Assembly: GCF_001866655.1 (NCBI RefSeq)
Contig: NZ_MLYR01000026.1
Location: forward strand, 1 to 56,474
From: Bacillus sp. MUM 116
GTDB lineage: Bacteria > Bacillota > Bacilli > Bacillales > Cytobacillaceae
Direction: 5' to 3'
Length of the DNA: 56,474 bases
This document shows positions 26,128 to 34,323 of this stretch, in pieces. Every line of letters begins with the position of its first letter. Positions within the stretch are counted from its first letter, which is position 1. The notes below the pieces were generated by a model. That model was not told the DNA's origin, made no database searches, and was given only the letters and a program-made list of their open reading frames with translations. A program made the position numbers and the translations under genes.

Positions 26128-27273
26128 TTATTTATTTTTTACCTGTCTTTTTGATCCGGTATTTTCTACTAGGTGTCTCCGATAGATAATGGATGATGAC
26201 TTTTCCATATGTTTGCTATTGGCATCCTTTATGGCATTTTCAATCAGATGATGTTTTGGTGACCATTGGCAGACTGGATCTGTAGCAAGAGCATCTCCGG
26301 TTAAAGCAAACGCCTGACAACGGCATCCGCCTCCGTCTTTATGGCGCTGATCACATGAACGGCAAGGTTCAGGCATCCATGCGTCACCACGGAATTGATT
26401 AAAAGACTCTGATTCAAACCAAATGTGCCCTAGTGACACCTCACGGACATTTTCAAACGATAAACCGTCAATCATCCCGGCGGTTGGACATGGCAGGGCA
26501 ACCCCATTCGGCGCTACCGTAAGGCCGATTGTCCCCCAGCCCCCCATACAAGGTTTTGGTGCCGATTCGTAATAATCTGGAATAACCCAAATAATTTCCA
26601 TTTTTTTCGCAAGGCGCACTTTAGCAGTTTCATAGATTTCACGGGCACGTTCAATCTGCTCCCAACTTGGCAAAAGACGGTCCCGGTTGAGCATTGCCCA
26701 ATTATAATACTGTGTATTCGCGAGCTCCAGTCGCTCTGCTCCCAATTCCTCAGCAAGATGAATAATTTCATTTAAATAATCTAGATTCATCTTGTGTAAT
26801 ACGACATTTAACGACAAATGCAATTCAGCTTTTTTCACCGCATTAGCCGCTACACGCTTTTTTTCAAAGGCTTTATATCCGCCGATGAGGTCCGAAAGCT
26901 TAGCTTCCCCTGCCTGGAAACTAACCTGCACATTGGCTATACCAGCTTCCTTTAGCCGAGCAACCTTTTCTGTTGTTAATCCTATGCCGCTAGTAATAAG
27001 ATTGGTATACATTTCTAATGAATGAGCATGGCGAATCAGGGCCTCCAGATCGTTGCGTAAGAGCGGTTCACCACCAGAAAAATGTACTTCTACCACTCCC
27101 AAATCGGCTGCCTCCGACAAAACACGGAGCCATTCTTCGGTTGTAAGTTCCATTGTCTTCGAAGTCATTTCAATAGGGTTCGAACAATAGGGACAATGCA
27201 AAGGACAGCGATGGGTCAACTCTGCGAGCAGTGAGTATGGGGGCTGAACCCCATTATTTATTAACTGTTCCAT
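26128..27273 (-). CDS. pqqE: PqqA peptide cyclase (radical SAM, SPASM)
   Basis: A 381-residue radical SAM enzyme that links the Glu and Tyr side chains of the PqqA peptide, the first committed step of PQQ synthesis. The SAM cluster motif is CPLHCPYC (Cys23, 27, 30), followed by FSGGEPLLR. The SPASM region has C-rich motifs CMGGWGTIGL, CPTAGM, CRSCDQRHKDGGGCRC and a late DPVC for auxiliary clusters. The ATG lies inside the last codons of pqqD (20-base overlap). The C-terminal tail beyond residue 350 is basic and longer than usual. Confidence 0.95.
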   Translation of the reverse strand: MEQLINNGVQPPYSLLAELTHRCPLHCPYCSNPIEMTSKTMELTTEEWLRVLSEAADLGVVEVHFSGGEPLLRNDLEALIRHAHSLEMYTNLITSGIGLTTEKVARLKEAGIANVQVSFQAGEAKLSDLIGGYKAFEKKRVAANAVKKAELHLSLNVVLHKMNLDYLNEIIHLAEELGAERLELANTQYYNWAMLNRDRLLPSWEQIERAREIYETAKVRLAKKMEIIWVIPDYYESAPKPCMGGWGTIGLTVAPNGVALPCPTAGMIDGLSFENVREVSLGHIWFESESFNQFRGDAWMPEPCRSCDQRHKDGGGCRCQAFALTGDALATDPVCQWSPKHHLIENAIKDANSKHMEKSSSIIYRRHLVENTGSKRQVKNK

Positions 27274-27595
27274 CTTTATGGATCACCACCCATCCTTGAT
27301 CCTCCATCTCCTGAAGAAACTCGGAAATGTCTGCCTCCATCGTTTTCAAATCTGGCAATTCACCTGTATCCATTTCTTCTTTCCCCGTTAGCAGCGAAGT
27401 CCTCATCTTTTCGGTGATGGTGCGCACCGTTCGACTTCCGTCACATAGAGTAAGGATCGATGAGGCGGTTTCGTTCATGACCACAACCCTTTCCGGCAAC
27501 AAAAGAAGATGCTTCTCCCTCACCCTATCAAATTTTAACCGCGCCTTTGCAGCAAGTTTTGGAAAACTGCTTGGTAAAATTGGCTCCACCACCAA
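27254..27595 (-). CDS. pqqD: PQQ peptide chaperone
   Basis: 113 residues with the PqqD pattern: LKFDRVREKHLLLLPERVVVMNETASSILTLCDG and a C-terminal helix EADISEFLQEMEDQGWV. It binds the PqqA peptide as a RiPP recognition element and presents it to PqqE. The likely start is TTG 27595 with GGAG nine bases upstream; a GTG follows immediately. It overlaps pqqE by 20 bases, which fits the close physical partnership of the two proteins, fused in some species. Confidence 0.92.
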   Translation of the reverse strand: MVVEPILPSSFPKLAAKARLKFDRVREKHLLLLPERVVVMNETASSILTLCDGSRTVRTITEKMRTSLLTGKEEMDTGELPDLKTMEADISEFLQEMEDQGWVVIHKDGTVNK

Positions 27596-27628
27596 TCGTT
27601 TATTCTCCGTTTGAGTATTAACTATCTT

Positions 27629-28378
27629 TCACGCTTTAGAGGAATAAGCCTTTTCAATGGCATCGAGCTGTGCCCACAACACATCACACTTGAAACGTAA
27701 AGCATCAACAGCCCGCTGTTGTTCTTCAGGCGATTGGCAATAGGTTAAAACAAGCTTAAGAGCGCAATCTGAATCGAGCGGTGCTTGCGTCAAGCGATTT
27801 TGAAAATACTCAAAACCTCTACTGTCAATCCACGGATATAGCCGCTCTAGTACCTTCATCCGTTTTGAGATGAGATCCGGTGAAAATAATTCAGTTAATG
27901 AAGAAGCTACTGCTTCAATCCACGGTTTTGTCCGGGCAAAATTAACATAGGCGTCAACGGAAAAGCGAACCCCAGGGACAACATAGTCCTCCCGCAGAAT
28001 TTCTTCCCGAGTCAAACCGACAGCTTCTCCCAGCCCTAGCCATGCTTCAATGCCACCCTCAACCCCATGCGTGCCGTCATGGTCGATGATTCGCTGAATC
28101 CATTCACGCCTTAGCTCCCTTGATGGCAAATTCGACAATATGGCTGCATCTTTAATTGGAACGGATTTCTGATAATAGTATCGGTTGGTCACCCAGCCGC
28201 GAATTTGATCTCGACTTAATTTACCCTGATGCATGGCTACATGAAAAGGATGCTTGTCATGGTAAAATGAACGCCCGACATCCTTTAATCGTTCAGTAAA
28301 TTCATCCTTTTTCCAAAGCTCTTTCCCTTTTTGATCAGGTTTCTTTTCCCTGCTTACTGCCCCTCCCTTTTCAAGCAT
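27629..28378 (-). CDS. pqqC: pyrroloquinoline-quinone synthase
   Basis: A 249-residue cofactor-free oxidase that performs the final ring closure and eight-electron oxidation to PQQ. Motifs include YHDKHPFHVAMHQGKLS, GWVTNRYYYQKSVPIKDAA, IDHDGTHGVEGGIEAWL (active-site His) and EALTELFSPDL-like helix text. An N-terminal extension of about 25 charged residues precedes the domain. The ATG lies two bases after the pqqB stop. Confidence 0.95.
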   Translation of the reverse strand: MLEKGGAVSREKKPDQKGKELWKKDEFTERLKDVGRSFYHDKHPFHVAMHQGKLSRDQIRGWVTNRYYYQKSVPIKDAAILSNLPSRELRREWIQRIIDHDGTHGVEGGIEAWLGLGEAVGLTREEILREDYVVPGVRFSVDAYVNFARTKPWIEAVASSLTELFSPDLISKRMKVLERLYPWIDSRGFEYFQNRLTQAPLDSDCALKLVLTYCQSPEEQQRAVDALRFKCDVLWAQLDAIEKAYSSKA

Positions 28379-28380
28379 AA

Positions 28381-29304
28381 TTACACCCCCACTTCCATAC
28401 CATCATAGGCAATCTCAAAACCAAGTTGTTCCAATTTATTCCTTTCGATTGAGTCCTTTTTTAAAATTGGGTTGCTGTTGTTAATGTGGATTAAGATTTT
28501 TCGCTCAGCTGGATAGGATGCTAACTTTTCCGTGATACCCGATGGACCGCTAATGGGTAAATGCCCCATACTTCTTGCGTCGCGTTCAGTTGCCCCCATC
28601 TTGACCAATTCATCTTCTGACCAAAAGGTTCCGTCGACCATCAAGATGTCCGCTTTCTCCAAACATGCTTCTATAGCTGGGGTGATACTTAATAATGTAG
28701 GAAAGTACGCTAGACATTTCCCGGAACTCTCATTATGAAGAACCAATCCTACCTCCCATAAATCCTCTGGGGATTCCCCCCCCTTGCTCGACTTAGCATA
28801 AAGCGGCGGTTTACTTGAAACGGGAATCGTCTCTACAATTATTGTTCCTTCACCTAAAGTTCCTGCCTGTTGCCTGAAATCCGGGTGAAGGGTCTGCCAT
28901 TCCCATGAGCAATAGTTTTTTAACATTGGAAACACCGGAAAGGCGGACTGCAAACACCTTCTTACTGTCTCAGTACCGTATATGGTTAAACAAGAACCTT
29001 CCCGTAATGACAATAATCCAATCGTATGGTCAAGCTCGGCGTCGGTTAAAATAACCCCAGCCAAAGGTGTCTCTCTAATTCCAGGACCCGGATGCAGCGC
29101 GGCAAATGATTCAATTTGCTTATGAACATCCGGACCTGCATTAATGAGGTACCAATCCTTTTCATTGGCACTTACCGCAAGAGAAGATTGTAATAAGGGT
29201 TTAAGTGCTTTATCTCCTTCGCGAACACTACGACAATTGGAACAAGCGCAGTTCCACTGAGGAAAACCTCCTCCCGCCGCAGTTCCTAAGACTCTAATTC
29301 GAAT
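28381..29304 (-). CDS. pqqB: PqqB, metallo-beta-lactamase-fold PQQ biosynthesis protein
   Basis: 307 residues when the conserved N-terminus is included. It starts RIRVLGTAAGGGFPQWNC and has the zinc motif CACSNC (Cys19, 21, 24), then LTDAELDHTIGLL and a C-terminal INNSNPIL region. PqqB hydroxylates the tyrosine part of the processed PqqA. The only start that keeps the N-terminus is ATT at 29304, because an in-frame TGA lies three codons before it. The gene would overlap the upstream small membrane protein and be translationally coupled. A TTG at 29064 would remove 80 conserved residues and is rejected. Confidence 0.9.
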   Translation of the reverse strand: MRIRVLGTAAGGGFPQWNCACSNCRSVREGDKALKPLLQSSLAVSANEKDWYLINAGPDVHKQIESFAALHPGPGIRETPLAGVILTDAELDHTIGLLSLREGSCLTIYGTETVRRCLQSAFPVFPMLKNYCSWEWQTLHPDFRQQAGTLGEGTIIVETIPVSSKPPLYAKSSKGGESPEDLWEVGLVLHNESSGKCLAYFPTLLSITPAIEACLEKADILMVDGTFWSEDELVKMGATERDARSMGHLPISGPSGITEKLASYPAERKILIHINNSNPILKKDSIERNKLEQLGFEIAYDGMEVGV

Positions 29305-29540
29305 TTGCTTTCATCCCTTTCTTTAGAGATTTGAGCATCATCGCTACCCATTTCCCGCCGTTTTCCCAATGCCCTTCCAACTTGCCACCCAATCGCAATA
29401 TTAGTTATTGCCATAAGGGGATATAGAATAAAGTCTCCGATTGGTTCAGGAGTTAGGAGATCGACAATCAGCCACCCACCGGCTGTTGCACATCCAATAA
29501 TCGCACCAATCAGTGATAGTAGGTAACGGTTCCTTCTCAT
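29286..29540 (-). CDS. small two-helix membrane protein inside the pqq operon
   Basis: 84 residues with two hydrophobic segments (about 8-27, LSLIGAIIGCATAGGWLIV, and 38-55, ILYPLMAITNIAIGW), then a charged cytoplasmic-type tail rich in Glu, Asp and Arg. I recognise no family. The ATG at 29540 is chosen because GGAGG lies eight bases upstream; a GTG two codons earlier is too close. It lies between pqqA and pqqB, and its stop overlaps the pqqB start. It could serve PQQ export, membrane anchoring of the pathway, or simply translational coupling of pqqB. Confidence 0.7.
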   Translation of the reverse strand: MRRNRYLLSLIGAIIGCATAGGWLIVDLLTPEPIGDFILYPLMAITNIAIGWQVGRALGKRREMGSDDAQISKERDESKFELES

Positions 29541-29572
29541 TTGCACAACCTCCGTTCATTTGGTAAACCTTC

Positions 29573-29640
29573 AAGAAAAGCGCAAGGTGCCCGCTTATCG
29601 GCTTGTGACCTCGAGCCGATGGCGCCTGGAGCTGGACATT
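29573..29640 (+). repeat. palindromic repeat, family A, short copy (within the pqq operon)
   Basis: It shares the AAGAAAAGCG and GGAGCTGGACA ends with the copies at 1577 and 13027 but lacks the central stem. Read as pqq mRNA it folds as ATCGGCT ... AGCCGAT extended by GGCGCC/GGCACC pairing. It separates pqqA from the rest of the operon. Confidence 0.7.
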
Positions 29641-29702
29641 AATCGAAGCCGAAATTTCTTTCTTATCTTCTAAAGAATACAAAAGAAGCAAGCAGTGTCT
29701 GT

Positions 29703-29777
29703 CTACTTGCCGATGTAGATATACATTGTCACTTCAGAAGCAGTGTTAATCACTTTATACTCAGGCTTCACCCACAT
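29703..29777 (-). CDS. pqqA: PQQ precursor peptide
   Basis: A 24-residue peptide beginning MWVKPEYKVI and containing EVTMY. This matches the universal PqqA pattern MW-KP ... E-V-T-M-Y, in which the Glu and Tyr (here Glu15 and Tyr19) become the PQQ skeleton. An excellent ribosome site, AAAGGAGGG, lies six bases before the ATG. It is the first gene of the pqq operon. The short length explains why it is easily missed. Confidence 0.93.
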   Translation of the reverse strand: MWVKPEYKVINTASEVTMYIYIGK

Positions 29778-29961
29778 GTTATTCCCTCCTTTTCATGAAC
29801 CTTTCAATGATCATCAGCTTTCAAGGAGTTTCGAATTTTCCCTTTCAACAACATCTTATGTCGGCTGATACATCAAAATAACTAGAATTTCGACTTGTAG
29901 TTGTCCGAAAGTTTTTCAATATATCGCAAAAAGGGACAAGAACCTGTTGATCAATAACCGC

Positions 29962-30002
29962 AAAAGACCTGAGTCCGTTTCAAAACGAACTCAGGTCTTT
30001 TC
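29962..30002 (-). terminator. terminator of the quinoprotein dehydrogenase gene
   Basis: A strong stem AAAAGACCTGAGTTCGTTT with its near-perfect complement lies between the dehydrogenase stop and pqqA. The T tract after it is short on the minus strand, so some read-through into pqq is possible. Confidence 0.75.
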
Positions 30003-30034
30003 ATGGTTTTCTATCAATAGATGTTCTTAGATTT

Positions 30035-32005
30035 TTACTTTTTATTGGCCAGCCATTTTGCTAATGCTTTTGCTTGATCTGCATCAACAAGGCCTCCAGG
30101 CATCCGCCCGCCTCCATTAATGATTTGCTTTTCGATCTGCTGTTCAGACATGGATGAGCCAACATGCTGCAGACTAGGGCCGGCTCCTCCTTCAAGATTT
30201 TGACCATGGCAGGAAATACAGCTCTTGTTGTAAACAGCTTCCGCGTTTATATTAGCCGGCTGCTTTCTAGGTTTTTCTTTATTACCGTGACTTCCATGGT
30301 TCGCATCGTCATTTTTTCCTGAACCTTGCGGACTCTGTTCCGGAGTGGCTGAAAGTTTACCACCAAGTCCAAAGGCAACAACCTTCGTTCCCGTAACGTA
30401 AACCACATATTGTTTACCATTTTCCACATAAATCGATGGCGCCATCATAATCTGCTGTCCACCGCTTTTTGCATTCCATAATACTTTTCCTGTTTTGATA
30501 TCCATCGCACTAACACTTCCGTCCAGCTCCCCATAGAAAGCAAGCCCTGAAGCTGTACTTGTAAAACCACCACGCATCGGTTGTTTCGTCTTGTTTTGAT
30601 AGACTTTCTTACCGGTATTCACATCAATAGCGGTGATCGTGCCGGATATTTCAACACCTTTCGGGGTAAGAACAACTGAAGTTCCCGGGAATATACCATT
30701 TTTTTGCTCTAATTCTTTCTCATCTTTCGCAGCAATCCCTATAGTGGGCATGTTGATACCAGGAATTAACACATAATTGGTTCCTGGATCATAGGTTTCA
30801 GGAGCATAGTTTTGCCCGCCTTCAACCCCTGGCCATTGAGGCTTAGCCGTCTTCTCATCCGTCGTCAGCGGTGAATGCTGGATTTTGACGAATGGAACGC
30901 CATCATAAATAGTCTCGCCTGTTTTCGCATCCCATGCAAACCATTTTCCATTTTTACCGCCATGAACGACGATTTTCTTCTTATTGCCGCCAACGGTAGC
31001 ATTAAGAACCATCGGAGTGGCTGCAGCATCATAATCCCACTCATCATTTTCAACTTCTGATTTCGCCCAAACCAATTTCCCAGTTTTACTGTCAAGAGCA
31101 ACGACTGAATCTGTATAAGGGTTTTTTCCCGGGCGAATTTTTATGAAAAAGTCTGGTGCAGGATTCCCTACGCCGAAATACATCATATCGGTATCAGGGT
31201 CAAATGACATCGGGTTCCAGACGGCGCCGCCTCCGATATATTTACCCTTCACCCAATCTTTTCCTTGTGCAGGAACAGTCCAGAACGGCTGATCCCAAGC
31301 CGGACTCAAATCGCTTGCTTTAAAGGCCATAACGAAGCCGCGAATGCCATTATCACCGCCGCTGCTTCCAACATAGACGTTACCTTTATAGTACATAGGG
31401 GCGGATGTTTCATAGTATCTGTTTTCAAGTGTGACCCCTTTCAAAGGTTTCGTATCCCAGAAATTAATCATTTTTACTAATTTTCCGGTTTTCGCGTCAA
31501 GCTTGGCTAATCGATTATCTGCAATAAGTACAAAAACATTACCTTCCGCAACCGCTACACCACGGCTGGCAACAACTTCTAACAGGCTAAGGTCCGCTTT
31601 ATCAAGATGGTCTTGTACCTCTTTAGGCGGCTGCCATTCCCAAATCTTTTTTCCATTTGAAGCATTCATCGCAAACACTCGGTTAAAGGAAGTCGTTACA
31701 TACATGACCCCATCTTTAACAACCGGGTAGTCTTCAGAGGCATTTTGGACTTTTGTACCCCAAGTAGCTAAATCTGATTGCCAGACAATACCTAAATCTT
31801 TTACATTGTCTTTTGTAATTTCCTTATAGGGGACCTGCCTAGTTTGTTGATCGTTATACCCCCAAATTGGAAAGCCAGTATCTTTTTTGGCTTCGGTTGT
31901 CTGTTTTTCGGCAGTTTTTTGTTTATTTTGGTTTTTTGTTTGACAGCCAACAATTAACATTACCGCCAAAAAAGCCATGCCTGTTGCTTTAACATAACGC
32001 CTCAA
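30035..32005 (-). CDS. lipoprotein PQQ-dependent quinohaemoprotein dehydrogenase (candidate lanthanide-type)
   Basis: A 656-residue exported lipoprotein (lipobox LIVGC, Cys21). Residues about 45-550 form a PQQ beta-propeller with repeated W-motifs (LDSKTGKLVW, MDIKTGKVLW). GVGNPAP (Asn281) is followed by RPGKNPYTDS and DEWDYD, in which Asp324 would be the catalytic base. Asp326, two residues on, is the extra metal ligand associated with lanthanide enzymes. The metal Glu of classical enzymes appears as Asp218, and the vicinal Cys-Cys pair is missing. A cytochrome c domain (CISCH, 596-600; Met635) follows. The start is TTG, GGAGG seven bases upstream. It lies beside the pqq operon. The substrate is probably an alcohol. 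Confidence 0.9.
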   Translation of the reverse strand: MRRYVKATGMAFLAVMLIVGCQTKNQNKQKTAEKQTTEAKKDTGFPIWGYNDQQTRQVPYKEITKDNVKDLGIVWQSDLATWGTKVQNASEDYPVVKDGVMYVTTSFNRVFAMNASNGKKIWEWQPPKEVQDHLDKADLSLLEVVASRGVAVAEGNVFVLIADNRLAKLDAKTGKLVKMINFWDTKPLKGVTLENRYYETSAPMYYKGNVYVGSSGGDNGIRGFVMAFKASDLSPAWDQPFWTVPAQGKDWVKGKYIGGGAVWNPMSFDPDTDMMYFGVGNPAPDFFIKIRPGKNPYTDSVVALDSKTGKLVWAKSEVENDEWDYDAAATPMVLNATVGGNKKKIVVHGGKNGKWFAWDAKTGETIYDGVPFVKIQHSPLTTDEKTAKPQWPGVEGGQNYAPETYDPGTNYVLIPGINMPTIGIAAKDEKELEQKNGIFPGTSVVLTPKGVEISGTITAIDVNTGKKVYQNKTKQPMRGGFTSTASGLAFYGELDGSVSAMDIKTGKVLWNAKSGGQQIMMAPSIYVENGKQYVVYVTGTKVVAFGLGGKLSATPEQSPQGSGKNDDANHGSHGNKEKPRKQPANINAEAVYNKSCISCHGQNLEGGAGPSLQHVGSSMSEQQIEKQIINGGGRMPGGLVDADQAKALAKWLANKK

Positions 32006-32328
32006 GAAAAAACCTCCAATACTATAATTTCTAGTGTGGTCAAATTATTCCCCTAATTGCCTCATTTATTAGGATTTTTCAAGTTTCTCCTATAAAGAAG
32101 ATACTTATATTATTAAGACCCGCCACTTTTTCTATATTGAGTAAAACCTGCCTTAATTATGCAAAAAAAGGGGCAGAAAAGACGTAAAAATTGGAGAGTC
32201 TTACATAATATTTTTTCGGTGTGATGGATTAAGAATATTTACTATAAATGGAGACAATCTATAAATGTGGATGTTCATCTTTATTCATCCATAAAAATAA
32301 GACATAAAATATTTTAGGAGGTTGATTT
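32006..32328. other. divergent intergenic region, no gene
   Basis: About 320 AT-rich bases between the divergent quinoprotein gene and the secreted-protein gene. It must hold both promoters. I found no convincing -35/-10 pair, operator dyad, riboswitch or small gene in it. Confidence 0.6.
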
Positions 32329-32763
32329 ATGAGGTTTTTTTCAAAGTTTACAAAAGCCGGATTTGCCTTATTTCTTTCTTTAGGTTTTTTATTCGTTTCG
32401 TCCCAAAGCACACTAGCTGCGGAAATTGGTTCTACGGAAAATAACGGAATCAAACTGACGATTACTAACTATTCCATCAAGAACTACGGTCAAGAGATGG
32501 TGGTGTATTATACTGTCCAATCAAAATCAGGGCAATTGATGGATAGCCAAAGTCTTATCAATAAACCGGATTTTACGATTGGAAATAAGTTCGTTCAAGG
32601 AACTGATGCTTGGCATAAAAAATTAAACAATCAGCAATACCAAGGTGCAGTTACCGTGCAGCTGCCACAATATATCCCTGCTACTTCAAATGTATCCTTT
32701 AATACAGACAGCATTTCGAGTCAAAAAGGACAATGGACGATTAATTTTGAAATTAAAAAGTAA
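32329..32763 (+). CDS. secreted protein of unknown function
   Basis: 144 residues with a clear signal peptide (about 1-31, hydrophobic core ALFLSLGFLFVS, cleavage near TLAA). The mature part is about 113 residues, rich in beta-prone sequence (GIKLTITNYSIKNYGQEMVV), and could be an immunoglobulin-like or DUF4352-type sandwich, which is only a resemblance. TAGGAGG lies before the ATG and a terminator follows. It is divergent from the quinoprotein gene; no functional link is shown. Confidence 0.75.
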   Translation: MRFFSKFTKAGFALFLSLGFLFVSSQSTLAAEIGSTENNGIKLTITNYSIKNYGQEMVVYYTVQSKSGQLMDSQSLINKPDFTIGNKFVQGTDAWHKKLNNQQYQGAVTVQLPQYIPATSNVSFNTDSISSQKGQWTINFEIKK

Positions 32764-32792
32764 TGAATAAAGGAAAAACTAGTTATTACATA

Positions 32793-32832
32793 CAAAAGGC
32801 TACTTCCTTGATTTAGGAAGTAGCCTTTTTCT
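32793..32832 (+). terminator. terminator of the secreted-protein gene
   Basis: Stem AAAGGCTACTTCCT / AGGAAGTAGCCTTT followed by T residues. An A run on the other side may also serve the converging gene. Confidence 0.85.
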
Positions 32833-32917
32833 ATTAAGATTTCGTGGTAGAAGACTATCCTGTTTAAACAACCGGAACGGTTGCCATTCTAGTACTTTAT
32901 TTTTATTTTCTCTTAAT

Positions 32918-33358
32918 TTATTTTTCCTTGGATAAGGCATTATAATGTTTGAATCTGGAAGGTCTCTTTTTCCCTTGTAAGTGCTTTTCGTTAATGATAA
33001 GAACTTTCTTGTTTTCAGATCTTGTGTATTTTCGATTAATGAATTTATATTTTTTAAATGCAAAATGCCCTAAAATATAAAAGGGTAGAACAAAGAGCAT
33101 GAGAATGACTAATTGCGGAATCAAGCTGAATTCATTCCCACTGATATAGATAGCCATGACGGCATTTGCCCCAAAAGAAACCATTAAAACTATTACCACA
33201 TTGCATATATGAAAGGGTACAGCATTTTTCTTATAAAAAGGGACACCATCTTTTTTCTCACGAAAAAGCCGATCTAGTTCAGACTTGATTAAAAGCGTAA
33301 TAAATACTGATATCACAATCACAAAAAGGGACACTACATATGTAAGAACCATGGACAT
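32918..33358 (-). CDS. small integral membrane protein of unknown function
   Basis: About 146 residues with three hydrophobic segments (about 3-25, 47-70 and 79-101) and a basic C-terminal tail. No family is recognised. The start ATG 33358 has GAGGG about nine bases upstream. A longer frame to 33505 is rejected because a good extended -10 promoter lies inside it, at 33440-33448. Confidence 0.55.
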   Translation of the reverse strand: MSMVLTYVVSLFVIVISVFITLLIKSELDRLFREKKDGVPFYKKNAVPFHICNVVIVLMVSFGANAVMAIYISGNEFSLIPQLVILMLFVLPFYILGHFAFKKYKFINRKYTRSENKKVLIINEKHLQGKKRPSRFKHYNALSKEK

Positions 33359-33439
33359 CTTTTCAATACCCTCGCTCTCATGAATCCCCTCCTCAACTAA
33401 CCAAGGGTTTTTATTATTCAAGACACAAATAGTATCTTC

Positions 33440-33448
33440 ATTATAGCA
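33440..33448 (-). promoter_or_regulatory. extended -10 promoter
   Basis: Minus-strand TGCTATAAT is a perfect extended -10 element. No good -35 is seen. It would start transcription near 33433, upstream of the membrane-protein ATG at 33358. Confidence 0.5.
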
Positions 33449-33505
33449 CGAGAAATACAAAAAGAAGCTTCGCATAAGTTTGTTCAACTTATTAGAAGCC
33501 CTCAT

Positions 33506-34323
33506 TCAATCATCTCTCAAAATCTTTTCTTATCAAGGATTTGAGGGCATTATTCCATCATGCCGCACGTTAGCATCCGCTCAGGAATTTGTACATCCTA
33601 GACAATAAAAACCCTTTCCAACAAAATAAGGAAATAATTCCCCTGCAATTTGTATAATTTAGAAATCCCGTTGGGCACCATATCCTTGTTTTCCTTAGGG
33701 AATATATGCTTCATTAAATTTTTAAAACGCGAATTAGAATAGAATTTTTCAGCATACAGATTACGTATATATTTTGTTATCTTTTTTTCTGTGTTCCATA
33801 GAAACAAATGTCTATTTAGAAACTGCTAATTTTGTCGATACCTAATCAGAATTTGTAGATATTTCCCGGGAAGTTGTAGAAATTTGACAAGTAGTAATCC
33901 GAATTGTTGAATCAAAGGAAATTGGTAATTAACGCAAATACACCTTTTGATTAAAATGTAAAACTCTTTTAATTAATTGGTATATTACGTTAAAATTATC
34001 ATTTTTAATCAATTGGGTCTGATATCGTACTCTTGGTTTCATTGGATCCTTCTAATCTTTCTTTTGTTGCTAACAAGGTATTTAGATGTATCGCCCAGCG
34101 ATACGAAACACAAAAAAAGATACAATCGACCAATTCTTAGAATCCCTATTAAAGGATAACACTGGTTTTAATTGAATTCCTCAAAGGCTACATTTTCCCT
34201 AATTTATCAAACCTGCTTTTTTTCTTTCTTCGAGTTTTGTATTTTGTTTAGATGCATATCGCTTAAATAGATTTTTAATACATTTTTACACCGTTAAGCC
34301 AAAAAAAGCCTTAGATAGGCATC
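33506..34323. other. gene-poor decayed region
   Basis: About 800 AT-rich bases. Short frames at 33598-33807 and 33977-34159 have no ribosome sites or recognisable products. The only interpretable content is the degenerate duplicate of the neighbouring regulator at about 34038-34130. Confidence 0.5.
34038..34130 (-). pseudogene. fragment of a second MerR/DUF3967-type regulator
   Basis: This stretch matches part of the pseudogene at 34324-35033: TTTCATTGGA-CCTTCTAATCTTTC and the TTTAG-TGTATCG block. It then jumps to sequence matching the upstream region at 35083-35120 (TATCGCCCAGCGATACGAAAC). It is a deleted duplicate with no open frame. Confidence 0.55.

Noticed and set aside
29062..29064. 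TTG as the start of pqqB
   Set aside because: It would remove about 80 conserved residues including the CACSNC metal motif, which are intact and in frame upstream.
29446..29691. Frame overlapping the small pqq-operon membrane protein
   Set aside because: It runs through the repeat and lies in another frame of a better-supported gene.
33598..33807. Possible 69-residue protein
   Set aside because: No ribosome site, no family resemblance, and it lies in a decayed AT-rich stretch.
33977..34159. Plus-strand 60-codon frame
   Set aside because: It is antisense to the duplicated regulator fragment and has no ribosome site.
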